Assembly: GCA_963755395.1 (NCBI GenBank)
Contig: CAVWJJ010000004.1
Span: 124,001 to 188,000, forward strand
DNA from: DAHVFK01 sp963755395
Lineage (GTDB): Bacteria > Pseudomonadota > Gammaproteobacteria > Burkholderiales > SG8-39
Length of the DNA stretch: 64,000 bases
Direction: 5' to 3'
Shown: positions 44,463 to 52,888 of the stretch, in pieces
How the letters are laid out: each line of letters opens with the position of its first letter
Numbering within the stretch: position 1 is the first letter of the stretch
The notes under the pieces: generated by a model
Databases searched by the model: none
What the model was told of the DNA's origin: nothing
The model's input: the letters and a program-made list of their open reading frames with translations, nothing else
Program-made: the position numbers and the translations under genes

Positions 44463-45152
44463 CTATGCCTTCCAGCGGTAGCCCATGCCGTAGGCGGTAT
44501 CGACCTGGTCGAATGCCTCATCGACGGCGAGGAACTTGCGGCGGATGCGCTTGATGTGCGACGTCACGGTGCTGTCGTCGACCACCAGTTGCGCCTCGCG
44601 CATGAGTTGCTCACGGCTTTTCACGTGACCCGGGAATTTCGCCAGCGCATGTACCATCCAGAACTCGGTCAGCGTCAGCTCTACGGGCTTGCCGTTCCAC
44701 GCGACGCTGAAGCGCTTCAGGTCGAGCTTCAGTGCCCCGCGTTCGAGCGTTTCCTCGCCAGATTGCGGCGCGCGTGCAAGCTCGGCTCGGCGAAACAGGG
44801 CGGCGATGCGCGCGACGAGATGCGGCAGGCTGATGTCCTTGGTGAGGTAGTCATCGGCGCCCAGACGCAGCCCGGAAACCACGTCGAAGTCGCTGTCGCG
44901 GGCGGTGAGGAAGATGATCGGCAACGCAGCAGAGAGTGCCCGCAGCTCGCGGCACAGTTCGAAGCCGCCGTCTACGTCGGCGCCGAGCCCGATGTCGATG
45001 ATGGCGAGGTCCGGCAGCCTGGCTTTCATGGCCGCGAGCGCTTCCGGCCGATTGCCGTAGGCCGCGATCTCGAAGCCGTGCTTGCGTAGCGCATCGGCGT
45101 AGTTTGCGCGAATGGCGGGATCGTCCTCGACGATCGCGATGCGGCGGGCCAT
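44463..45152 (-). CDS. OmpR-family response regulator, dedicated-sortase-system type
   Basis: 229 residues from ATG 45152. Receiver domain with acidic pocket E9-D10-D11, phospho-acceptor D53 in IIDIGLG, and the K in DDYLTKDISLPHL; a C-terminal winged helix with LTLTEFWMVHALAKFPGHVKSREQL (read in parts) and TVTSHIKRIRRKF. The YLTKDISLPHL stretch is what I associate with TIGR03787, the regulator of the proteobacterial dedicated sortase system. It is first in the run regulator-kinase-glpD-HAD-TauE. Confidence 0.87.
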   Translation of the reverse strand: MARRIAIVEDDPAIRANYADALRKHGFEIAAYGNRPEALAAMKARLPDLAIIDIGLGADVDGGFELCRELRALSAALPIIFLTARDSDFDVVSGLRLGADDYLTKDISLPHLVARIAALFRRAELARAPQSGEETLERGALKLDLKRFSVAWNGKPVELTLTEFWMVHALAKFPGHVKSREQLMREAQLVVDDSTVTSHIKRIRRKFLAVDEAFDQVDTAYGMGYRWKA

Positions 45153-45273
45153 GCAGCGAATATAGCCGATCGCTCCCCGCGCAGACCGCGCTGCCGCGGG
45201 ATTGCCACAATTGTTCCCGGACTTGCCCGCAGTGGCCTGCCCGCCAGCCCTCTTGCGGGGTTTCAATACGATC

Positions 45274-45420
45274 ATGGAAAACACCAGACACGCTAGCCGG
45301 GCTCGGCTCATCGTCGCCGACATGATCGCCTTCACGGCGCTTGCCGTTGCGCTGGGTCTCGCGACCGGGATCGCGCTCGCGGGCGTGGCATTGCTGCTCG
45401 CGAGCCAAGGCTCGCTATGA
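45274..45420 (+). CDS. Possible 48-residue single-span membrane protein
   Basis: ATG 45274 opens a 48-codon frame: a basic N-terminus (MENTRHASRARLIVAD) followed by a long hydrophobic stretch (about residues 18-44) and a short tail. It is divergent from the response regulator gene. No good ribosome-binding site is visible and no relatives are recognised, so it may be a chance frame. Confidence 0.35.
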   Translation: MENTRHASRARLIVADMIAFTALAVALGLATGIALAGVALLLASQGSL

Positions 45421-45590
45421 GCGCCTACGGTGGGGTCCCTCTTGGCGTTGAATGCGCTTGGCCGGTGCCCTTTGCCTCAGCGGATTCTTCTGTGAGTAAG
45501 CACACACTCGAACCGCGGCGGCGAGCGCGCGAATCGAAGCTGGCCCTCCTCCCTGGCTTCGATTCGTCGCTCGCCGACTTCGGCTCGGCG
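45421..45590. other. Intergenic region with one large hairpin
   Basis: No gene is supported here. The 170 bp lie between the small frame above and the 3' end of the thiolase gene. The only structure seen is the inverted repeat at 45520-45575. Confidence 0.5.
45520..45575. repeat. Long imperfect inverted repeat (19-bp stem) downstream of the thiolase gene
   Basis: Positions 45530-45540 pair with 45556-45566 (11 bp, CGAATCGAAGC/GCTTCGATTCG) and, after a small bulge, 45520-45527 pair with 45568-45575 (8 bp). The 15-nt loop reads TGGCCCTCCTCCCTG, so the thiolase transcript would show GGGAGGAGGG in the loop. There is no U-tract, so it is not a standard terminator; it may protect the mRNA 3' end or act as a bidirectional pause. 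Confidence 0.6.
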
Positions 45591-46793
45591 TCAGGCGCCG
45601 TAGCTGCCGACGATGGTGACCGAGGAAACGTTCTGGCTCGGAAAGCCCCCGAGGTTGTGGGTCATCCCTAGCACGGGGTCCGGGCGCTGACGCTCGCCCG
45701 CCCGTCCCGAAAGTTGTAGGTACATCTCGTACAGCATGCGCAGCCCGGAGGCGCCAATCGGGTGGCCGAAGCACTTCAGGCCGCCGTCGATCTGGCACGG
45801 GACCCTGCCGGAAGCGTCGTAGAAGCCGTCCAGGATATCGTTGATCGCCTTGCCTTCCTCGGAAATGCCGAGGTCCTCCATGGTCACCAGCTCGGTGATC
45901 GAGAAGCAGTCGTGCACATCGAACATCGATATGCGTTTGCGCGGATCGTCAACGCCGGCTTCGCGGTAGGCGCGTTTCGCCGCAACGCGAGTGGTGGCGA
46001 AATACGAGCCGTCCCAGTCACCGAACTGCACCTCCTGCCCGTTGGACACAGCGAGCTGCAGCGCCTTGACCGCGACAAGATTCTTCTTGCCAAGTCCGCG
46101 CGCGATGTCGGGTGTGGTAACGATCGCGCAGGCCGAGCCGTCCGACACGCCGCAGCAGTCGAATAAACCGAGCGGGTCGGCGATCATCGGCGCATTCATG
46201 ACGTCGTCCTCGGTGATGCGATTTCTGAGATGCGCCTTGGGATTCTTGGCGCCATTGTCGTGACTCTTGACCGAGATATGCGCCATGGCTCGCTTCAGGT
46301 CCTTGGCATCCACCCGGTGCTTGGCGCGGTAAGCCGCCGCAAGCTGGGCGAACGATCCTGGGGCCGAAATGTTGGCCCAGAACATGTTATTGAGGCCTCC
46401 GCGGCCGCGCTGCGGCAGACCGCCGTAGCCTGTGTCCTTGAGCTTTTCAACGCCGAGCGCGAGTGCGATGTCGACCGCACCCGAGGCCACGGCGTATACC
46501 GCGCCGCGAAACGCTTCGGTTCCGGTAGCGCAGTAGTTCTCAACCCGGGTTACCGGGATATAGGGCAGGCGCAGGGTCATTGCCAGCGGGATGCCCGACT
46601 TGCCCACGTGCTGCTCTTCAATCGCGGTGCCGAACCACGCGGCTTCGATCTGGTGGCGCTCAATCCCAGCATCCTTGAGTCCCTCCTCGAACGCCTCGAC
46701 CATCAGGTCTTCGGCGTTGCGATCCCAGCGTTCGCCGAACTTCGAGCAGCCCATGCCGAGGATTGCAACTTTGTCGCGGATTCCGCTTGCCAT
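45591..46793 (-). CDS. SCP2/archaeal-type thiolase (acetyl-CoA acetyltransferase-like)
   Basis: 400 residues. The acyl-accepting cysteine is C88 in VENYCATGTEAF, His294 is in FDVHDCFSITEL and His344 in CFGHPIGASGLRM, so the catalytic set looks complete. This is the type of thiolase that works with DUF35 proteins in archaea and in steroid side-chain degradation. It could cleave or form 3-oxoacyl-CoA. It is 10 bp downstream of the thiolase-fold/DUF35 gene and follows the cupin gene, forming one unit. Confidence 0.87.
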   Translation of the reverse strand: MASGIRDKVAILGMGCSKFGERWDRNAEDLMVEAFEEGLKDAGIERHQIEAAWFGTAIEEQHVGKSGIPLAMTLRLPYIPVTRVENYCATGTEAFRGAVYAVASGAVDIALALGVEKLKDTGYGGLPQRGRGGLNNMFWANISAPGSFAQLAAAYRAKHRVDAKDLKRAMAHISVKSHDNGAKNPKAHLRNRITEDDVMNAPMIADPLGLFDCCGVSDGSACAIVTTPDIARGLGKKNLVAVKALQLAVSNGQEVQFGDWDGSYFATTRVAAKRAYREAGVDDPRKRISMFDVHDCFSITELVTMEDLGISEEGKAINDILDGFYDASGRVPCQIDGGLKCFGHPIGASGLRMLYEMYLQLSGRAGERQRPDPVLGMTHNLGGFPSQNVSSVTIVGSYGA

Positions 46794-46803
46794 ATCGGAC
46801 CTC

Positions 46804-48252
46804 CTATTGATTTACCGCCGGCGCAGCCTTCCAGAAATAGCGCACGAAGCCTCTCGCCGCGTCGCTCTCCTTGATGCGGAACATCATGCGCATCGGCATG
46901 CCGACCTCGACTTTGCCGTCATCGACGTCGGCGAAATCGGCCATCATGCGCCCGCCGCCGTCGAACTGCACCATGCCGTAATACGCTGGTGGATCGGGGC
47001 TGTAGGTAAGCACGTCAGCGGTATACGACATCACCCTTGCGCCCAGATCCGAGAATGCCTGGTCGTCCTGCGAATCGAGCGCGTTGCATTTCGGATTGAC
47101 GCAGTAACGCCCGCGTGGAAATTGCAGCGTGCCGCAGTTGCGGCAGCGCCCGCCTATCAGTCCAGTTACCATTTCGCGGTTGCGGTACAAGGTAGACAAC
47201 GGCGTGCCCTGATCGGTTTCGGATCGCATTCCGCGTTCGAGCGTGATGTGGTCGTTGAAGGCGAGGAAGCGCTCGTAATTAGTTTCCTCCTTACGGCGCT
47301 CCAGCGCGCCCTTCACCCCGGCCCGCGGTGGCAGCTTGGTGATCGCCTCGGTGACCTCGAATAGCAGCGCGTCGCAGCCCTGGCCGAACGCCGCGACCAA
47401 TATTCGGTCGCCGGGCTTGGCATCCTGCAGCGCGTGCGCCAGCATCAGCAGCGGGTGCGCGGCGCCGGTGTCGCCGCAGACTGCAGCCAGGTTGTCGCGC
47501 AGCGCGCTCTCAGCGAAGCCCACGCGCTTGGCCAGCGCCACGGCCACGCGCGGCAGCGTACACGGCATGCAGAAGTGCGTCACCGAGGACGCCGTGGTGC
47601 CCGAGGCCTCGAACAGCGCTGCGAGCGCGGCCGGCACGATCTTCATGTAGCCCTCGTCCCGAATCCAGCGCTCTTCCCAGCTGTAGTCGTGGGGGCGGTC
47701 GTGGCCACGATACTGGTGCACGAAATCGACGGTCTCGCTGTGCGCCGCCACCATCCGTGCGATCGGCGCGCCGCGTCCGATCAGCAGCGCCGCAGCGCCG
47801 TCGCCGTAGTGCATCTCCTGCGAGCTCGCCGCCTTGGCAAGGCGGTGCTCGCCAGCCGCAACCAGCGCGTTGCCGCCGCCTGCGAGCGCCGTCGCCAGCG
47901 CCGAGGTACTGGCGCGAAGGCTGCCCGTGACGTCGAGTACGCGCAGGGCGGACCCGAGGTGCAACGCCGTCGCCACGATCCCGGCATTCTGCCGATCGTC
48001 GTAGGGGTGCGTCGTCGAGGCGAGCATGAGCTGCCCGATCGCCGCCGGGTGCATCCCTGTCAGGCAGTCGCGCGCCGCCTCGACCGCCATGGTGACCGCA
48101 TCCTCGTCCCAGTTCGCCATCGCGCGCTCGCCCTTGGCCAGCGCTCGCAACCCGGGGTTGAACCAGCTGTTCGCCGCCGCGATGACCGTGCGCTGCAGAC
48201 GACGCCTGGGAAGGTAGGCGCCGTACGAGAGGATGCCGAAAGAGTCGCTCAT
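46804..48252 (-). CDS. HMG-CoA-synthase-like protein fused to DUF35 zinc-ribbon/OB domain
   Basis: 482 residues from ATG 48252. Residues 1-300 follow the HMG-CoA synthase/ketosynthase fold (FGILSYGAYLPRRRL, WDEDAVTMAVEAARDCL, GDGAAALLIG, GDRILVAAFGQG). Residues 365-475 are a DUF35 module with zinc cysteines C370, C373, C384, C389 and an OB fold. By eye alignment to archaeal HMG-CoA synthases the catalytic Glu, Cys and His positions read Thr80/81, Leu112 (or Ser111) and Cys228, so it may not be a condensing enzyme. The start overlaps the cupin gene stop (TGATG). It probably forms a complex with the adjacent thiolase. Confidence 0.8.
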   Translation of the reverse strand: MSDSFGILSYGAYLPRRRLQRTVIAAANSWFNPGLRALAKGERAMANWDEDAVTMAVEAARDCLTGMHPAAIGQLMLASTTHPYDDRQNAGIVATALHLGSALRVLDVTGSLRASTSALATALAGGGNALVAAGEHRLAKAASSQEMHYGDGAAALLIGRGAPIARMVAAHSETVDFVHQYRGHDRPHDYSWEERWIRDEGYMKIVPAALAALFEASGTTASSVTHFCMPCTLPRVAVALAKRVGFAESALRDNLAAVCGDTGAAHPLLMLAHALQDAKPGDRILVAAFGQGCDALLFEVTEAITKLPPRAGVKGALERRKEETNYERFLAFNDHITLERGMRSETDQGTPLSTLYRNREMVTGLIGGRCRNCGTLQFPRGRYCVNPKCNALDSQDDQAFSDLGARVMSYTADVLTYSPDPPAYYGMVQFDGGGRMMADFADVDDGKVEVGMPMRMMFRIKESDAARGFVRYFWKAAPAVNQ

Positions 48253-48818
48253 CAAGTCGCTTGCTGCGCGCCCATTCGCTTGATGCGTCCGGTCCGCTCG
48301 TCGTAGGCGACGCGCGCGATCGCATCGAGGTTCGTTCCGGTGACGCGGATGAAGCGCGACCTGTCCGGATAGTCGATCGCGTGAATCGCAGTGCCGGCAA
48401 ACACTCCCACCTCGCCGGGGTTCAGTCTGTAGCGCCGGGTCTGCTCCAACGTGGCCTGCTCAGGATCGCTGCCGTCGTCGACGCGGCGGTACTCCGTCAT
48501 GTCGGTATAGCCGACGGCCTGGCCGTAGATCGCCCACGACTCGCCGTGATCGTGCGGCGGCGACTTGCGCGCCTTTTCGTTGACATGCGCGAGCACCTCG
48601 AACCCCAGTTCATCGTCGACGTGCAGGCGATGCAGTCCGCCCGTGGCGGCCGGGCCACAGGTTCGCTGGACGAACGTGCCATTCGCAAGCAGCTTCGCAA
48701 GCCGCTGGCGAACGTCTTCCAGCTCGGCGGGCCCTCTTCCGCGCCGCAACGTTGTGCGCACGTCGTTGATGAACTGGTCGAATTCGTAGTTCACGTCGTC
48801 ACTCTCGCTTATAAGCAT
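48252..48818 (-). CDS. Cysteine-dioxygenase-like cupin protein
   Basis: 188 residues from ATG 48818. A helical N-terminus (NYEFDQFINDVRTTLRRG) leads to a cupin with metal-ligand candidates in SPPHDHGESWAIYGQAVG (HxH) and the third His in GTAIHAIDY. The HDHG-x-WAIYG pattern is typical of thiol dioxygenases acting on cysteine, 3-mercaptopropionate or cysteamine. The substrate is open. It heads a three-gene run with the thiolase-fold/DUF35 fusion and the thiolase. Confidence 0.75.
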   Translation of the reverse strand: MLISESDDVNYEFDQFINDVRTTLRRGRGPAELEDVRQRLAKLLANGTFVQRTCGPAATGGLHRLHVDDELGFEVLAHVNEKARKSPPHDHGESWAIYGQAVGYTDMTEYRRVDDGSDPEQATLEQTRRYRLNPGEVGVFAGTAIHAIDYPDRSRFIRVTGTNLDAIARVAYDERTGRIKRMGAQQAT

Positions 48819-48876
48819 GACCGCTGACAGGCTGTATTCTGCCCCACGCCGATCACCTCTGCCATCACGCCCGGAT

Positions 48877-49284
48877 TCATTTTTCCTTGGTCCCGTACCG
48901 CTCGGCGAGAAAGCGCCCAATCGTGCGCGAGGGCACGATGATGTCCTCGAGCCCGAGCTCCTTGCAAATGTGCTCGAACTCGGCGTCCTGGATCTTGGTG
49001 ACTACTCGCTTGAATCCGAGAGAACGTCCCACCAGGCTGGCGAGGATGTTCGCCTGATCGTTATCGGTCAGCGCGAACAGAACGTCCGTGCCCTTCGGAT
49101 CGGCCTCGCGCAGGATCGCCGGCTTGCTGCCGTCACCGTGCAGGAAGCCGCAATCGAGCTCCTCGCTGAGGGCATCAATGTGGTCCTTGTCATGCTCGAT
49201 AATGACCACCTCCTCGCCCCGCTCGCGCATCAGCTTTGCCGTCACCACCGCCAGCGAACTCGCACCGATGATTACCACTCTCAT
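48877..49284 (-). CDS. TrkA-N (KTN/RCK) domain protein, potassium channel regulator
   Basis: 135 residues, one Rossmann RCK domain (MRVVIIGASSLAVVTAKLM, VVIIEHDKDHIDALSE, GDGSKPAILREA, ALTDNDQANI). The TrkA-C ligand domain usual in KtrA or TrkA (220 or more residues) is missing. The gene overlaps trkH by 4 bp, so it is the regulatory partner of that transporter, gating it with bound nucleotide. Confidence 0.87.
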   Translation of the reverse strand: MRVVIIGASSLAVVTAKLMRERGEEVVIIEHDKDHIDALSEELDCGFLHGDGSKPAILREADPKGTDVLFALTDNDQANILASLVGRSLGFKRVVTKIQDAEFEHICKELGLEDIIVPSRTIGRFLAERYGTKEK

Positions 49285-50753
49285 AAGGATTCGTCCCTGT
49301 TACCGATCCAGGTTCCCGGATACAGCATCACCAGGACTGCCACGATCTCCAGCCGCCCAAGCAGCATATCAAGTTCGAGCACGGCCTTCAGCAGTGGTTC
49401 GAGCGTCGGACTAGTGAGACCGGTGGAAAGCCCCACCGTTGCGGTCGCCGACGTCACCTCGAACAGCGAATGCATCGGCGCGTGGCCATACGCGAGGAAC
49501 ACAAACCACGACAGCAAGACCACCGCGCAATACATCGCCATCAACAGCAGCGCGCGCGCCAGATCCGCATCCTCTATGCGCCTGCCTTCGAACATTGGCT
49601 CTATCACCGCGTGACTCGTCGCGCCCGTTCGACGAATCGCGACGTGCGCTGCACGCAGCAGCACCAGCACGCGCAGCAGCTTGACCCCGCCTGCGGTCGA
49701 GCCGACGCAGCCACCGACCATCATGGAGACGACCAGCGCGAGCAGCGACGCGTTCCCCAGTGCAGATAGCGGCGAGTCGCTGAAGCCGGTGGTGGTCTGC
49801 GCCGACACGCCCAGCACCGCCGCGCGCCGCAGCGCCTGCCGCCAGGGAGCCCCTTCGCCGAAGACCATGAGCACCGTCAGTAGCGCGACGACGAGCGCCA
49901 ACGCGAACACAAGGGCGCGCAACTCCGGATTGCGCCACAGCGCGCCCGGGCCAGCATGCCAGGCACGATAATAGAGCGGCAACCCGATCGCGCCGCATAC
50001 CGAAAGCGCCATGATGACCGCCGTCACCTTGCCGGATGCGAATCCCGCCAGGCTTTTGTCGAAGCTCGAGAAGCCTCCCGTGGATACCGCGGCGAGCACG
50101 TGGTCGACGCCCGCGGCTGAGTGCGCCCCGGCGGCCCACACTGCGGCGATGCCCAAGGCTGTCAGCGCGAGGTAAACGAGGAGCACGCGCTGCGCATGCG
50201 CGCGCACCGTGCTCGCTAGGCCCTCGCTCGGGGTTTCGGGCTCGATGAGACGGCGTGCGACGCCACCCTGGCCTGCGAGCAGCGCGAGCGACAGCACGAC
50301 GATTCCCAGCCCCCCGTACCACTGCATCCATGCGCGTGCGAAAAGAAAGGTTTGCGGCATGTGCTCGACCGTGGTGAGCGTCGAAAGACCCGTGGTGGTG
50401 ATCGCGGACACGGCCTCGAACAGTGCGTCCCCGAAGGGGATACTGGAATCCGTGAACGGGATGGTCATGATCAGCGGCGTGGCAAGGAAGGCGAGCGCAG
50501 TGATCACCAGCGCCTCGCTCGGCAGCACGCGCGCGGGCTCAGGCAGGCGCGCAAGCGGCAGGCCGACCGCGGCAAACAGCGCGCTCACCGCTACGTAGCT
50601 CAGGCTCAGGTGGTACTCGCGGAAGTACAGCGATGCGGCGAGCGGCGCGCACGACAGTAGCGCCTGTAGCAGCGCGAGCTGCCCGAAATACTTCAGCACC
50701 ACGCGCACCCGCACCGCGTAGGTGACTGCCGCTATTCGCTCGCGATCTTTCAC
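49281..50753 (-). CDS. trkH: TrkH/KtrB family potassium uptake protein
   Basis: About 490 residues from GTG 50753; GTG 50714 is another possible start and no clear ribosome-binding site decides. It has the fourfold M1-P-M2 pattern with selectivity-filter-like segments such as SAITTTGLST, STGGFSSFDKS, TTGFSDSPLS and SATATVGLSTG. It imports potassium across the inner membrane. It forms a unit with the TrkA-N gene. A possible FNR/ANR-type box lies just upstream. Confidence 0.9.
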   Translation of the reverse strand: MKDRERIAAVTYAVRVRVVLKYFGQLALLQALLSCAPLAASLYFREYHLSLSYVAVSALFAAVGLPLARLPEPARVLPSEALVITALAFLATPLIMTIPFTDSSIPFGDALFEAVSAITTTGLSTLTTVEHMPQTFLFARAWMQWYGGLGIVVLSLALLAGQGGVARRLIEPETPSEGLASTVRAHAQRVLLVYLALTALGIAAVWAAGAHSAAGVDHVLAAVSTGGFSSFDKSLAGFASGKVTAVIMALSVCGAIGLPLYYRAWHAGPGALWRNPELRALVFALALVVALLTVLMVFGEGAPWRQALRRAAVLGVSAQTTTGFSDSPLSALGNASLLALVVSMMVGGCVGSTAGGVKLLRVLVLLRAAHVAIRRTGATSHAVIEPMFEGRRIEDADLARALLLMAMYCAVVLLSWFVFLAYGHAPMHSLFEVTSATATVGLSTGLTSPTLEPLLKAVLELDMLLGRLEIVAVLVMLYPGTWIGNRDESL

Positions 50754-50786
50754 ATTGGGTATTCTGCGGCACGCTTGGCGGTGCGC

Positions 50787-50800
50787 TTGACCCAAATCAA
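50787..50800 (-). promoter_or_regulatory. Possible FNR/ANR box upstream of trkH
   Basis: TTGACCCAAATCAA (plus strand) fits the TTGAT-N4-ATCAA consensus with one mismatch and lies about 35 bp upstream of the trkH start. Assignment rests on pattern alone. Confidence 0.3.
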
Positions 50801-50822
50801 ACTCACATTGCGAGAGTCGCTC

Positions 50823-52715
50823 CTAGGCGCTGCGCTGCGCCTCCATTCGCCGCCGCCGGCGCAACGGGAGCGGGATGTTGCCGTGCAGGAGAATGTCGTT
50901 CCAGGTCACGATGCCGGTCACGTCGTCCACGCCGTCAAGCTTGCCTTCGCGCGTGAGCAACGCAATATCGCCGCCACTGTCTCGCAAGCGGGCGAGTACG
51001 TCGAAGATCAAATCTTGTGCGTTCACCACCGCAAAATGCGGGCGCGCGTGCTCGCCGACCGTCCCCGCACGGTTGCCGCGCCTTAGCATGTGCACGATCC
51101 GGCGCGAGGAGAGCACACCTTGTACCTTCCCGTCGCGCGTTACCAACACGTGCGGTACGAAGGTCTGGCGCTGCAGGCCCTCGAACAGGGTCGTCACCGG
51201 CAGGTCCGCATCGCAAAGCTGCATCGGGGTGCGAATGAAGTCCGCCACCGAGCGCAGCATGTACAGGTTGGTATGAAACGCGTCCGGAATGAGGTGGCCG
51301 CGACGCGTCAACTTCATGGTGTAGATGCTGTCCGTCATTAGCAGCCGGCGCGCACCGTATGCGACTGATACGGTGATCATGAGCGGCACGATAACGTTGT
51401 AATCGCGCGTCATTTCGAAAATCATCACGATTGCAGTGACGACCGCTCCGGTTGCCGCACCCACGAGCGAGGCCATGCCGATCACGGCCGTGCCGGCGAC
51501 ATCCAGCTGCAGGCCGGGCACGAGTGCGTTCGCGAGCAGGGCGAACCCGGCGCCGAAGGTGGCGCCCATGAACAGCGACGGCGAGAAGATGCCGCCCGAG
51601 CCGCCCGAGCCGAGCGTAAGCGAGGTCGCGAGCAACTTGAGCAGGCAAAGCAGCAAGAGTATGTAGGGATCGGTGAGCGCGTGGGTGAGCGTGTCCTGTA
51701 CGGTCGCGTAGCCGATGCCGGCGACGTAGTAGTGCCCGAGGTAGCGCTGGCACAAATAGAACATCGCCCCTACCATCGCCATGCCCAGCACATGCTGGCC
51801 GTAGTAGCCGCCGGGCAGTCGTTCGAACCGGTCCTCGAACGCGTAGATCGAGCGGATGTAGATGAACGACAACACGCCAAACATGACGCCCAGCACCACA
51901 TAGGCTGCGATAGGGCCCAGCGATAGGTGGTAGGACGCCGGCAGAGCGAGGGCCGGAATATCGAATGCGGGATAGTCGCCGAAGAACGCGCGGCCGACGA
52001 AGGTTGCCCCTCCCGCCGCGAGCGCCACCGGAATAACTGTGCGCGCGCTGATCTCGGGCAGGATGATCTCAATCGCGAACAGTAGCCCGCCGATCGGAGT
52101 GTTAAAGGTCGCCGCGATCCCCGCCGCGCCACCGCAGGCCACTAGCGTGATCCGCTGCCACTCGGGCAGCCGGGTCACGCGTGCCACTGTCGAGCCGAAG
52201 GCCGAGGCGATCTGGATGATCGGCCCCTCGCGCCCGACCGAGCCTCCGGTGCCGATCGAAATCCCCGACGCGAGCGCCTTGATCAGCGTCACCACCGGCC
52301 GAATAATTCCGCCGCTGTAGTAGATAGCGTCAACCACTTCCGGCACGCCGTGGCCCTTTGCCTCGGGCGCAAAGTTCTTGACGATGAACGCGACCACCAG
52401 AGCTCCAATCACTGGCACCCCAATGATCCACGCACCCCAGGGCGACACGGGCGTGTGCAGGTTGGCGTCGTAGGTCAGCGACCACTTGCCGAGGAACATC
52501 AGGTTGTGCACCAGGGCGATCAGGTCGCGGAATAGCACCGCGCCGAACCCGCCGGCGATGCCGACCAAAACCGCGAGCACCACAAGGCGGCTGGGCGAGT
52601 GCTCGCTCGGCCAGACTCGCCCCAGCTTGCGGCGCCGCACCAGCGCCCGCAGGCGCTCCGCGGTCTCGGACTCGAGAGACCACTCAGAAAGTTCGCCGCC
52701 ACTGGGGCGCGTCAT
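50823..52715 (-). CDS. CLC-type chloride channel/antiporter with two CBS domains
   Basis: 630 residues. The CLC core carries GHGVPEV (the GSGIP equivalent), GTGGSVGREGP with the gating glutamate in GREGP, and a late GSGGSGGIFSPSL. The position of the second, proton-relay glutamate of E. coli ClcA is Ile (FAIEII), as in many CBS-bearing bacterial relatives. A pair of CBS domains occupies about 490-610. It moves chloride or fluoride-like anions across the membrane. The gene stands alone on the minus strand. Confidence 0.9.
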   Translation of the reverse strand: MTRPSGGELSEWSLESETAERLRALVRRRKLGRVWPSEHSPSRLVVLAVLVGIAGGFGAVLFRDLIALVHNLMFLGKWSLTYDANLHTPVSPWGAWIIGVPVIGALVVAFIVKNFAPEAKGHGVPEVVDAIYYSGGIIRPVVTLIKALASGISIGTGGSVGREGPIIQIASAFGSTVARVTRLPEWQRITLVACGGAAGIAATFNTPIGGLLFAIEIILPEISARTVIPVALAAGGATFVGRAFFGDYPAFDIPALALPASYHLSLGPIAAYVVLGVMFGVLSFIYIRSIYAFEDRFERLPGGYYGQHVLGMAMVGAMFYLCQRYLGHYYVAGIGYATVQDTLTHALTDPYILLLLCLLKLLATSLTLGSGGSGGIFSPSLFMGATFGAGFALLANALVPGLQLDVAGTAVIGMASLVGAATGAVVTAIVMIFEMTRDYNVIVPLMITVSVAYGARRLLMTDSIYTMKLTRRGHLIPDAFHTNLYMLRSVADFIRTPMQLCDADLPVTTLFEGLQRQTFVPHVLVTRDGKVQGVLSSRRIVHMLRRGNRAGTVGEHARPHFAVVNAQDLIFDVLARLRDSGGDIALLTREGKLDGVDDVTGIVTWNDILLHGNIPLPLRRRRRMEAQRSA

Positions 52716-52741
52716 GACTCACCTATTCACACAAGAAACGC

Positions 52742-52819
52742 GAAGGCCTAAACGAGGCATGATCGGCTGGAGCATTCCCTCGCGTCGCGCAGTCTGCGTG
52801 CGCGCAGGTCTAGGCCTTC
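52742..52819. repeat. 9-bp inverted repeat in the CLC-malic enzyme gap
   Basis: GAAGGCCTA (52742-52750) and TAGGCCTTC (52811-52819) are perfect inverted copies about 60 bp apart in the 173-bp gap between the malic enzyme stop and the CLC start. No other structure or gene is seen there. Confidence 0.35.
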
Positions 52820-52888
52820 AGCCCGGAGGATAACAAACTCTCCGCCTGACACATTGCGTCAGCACTTGCCCGCACACGTGGCTGGCGT

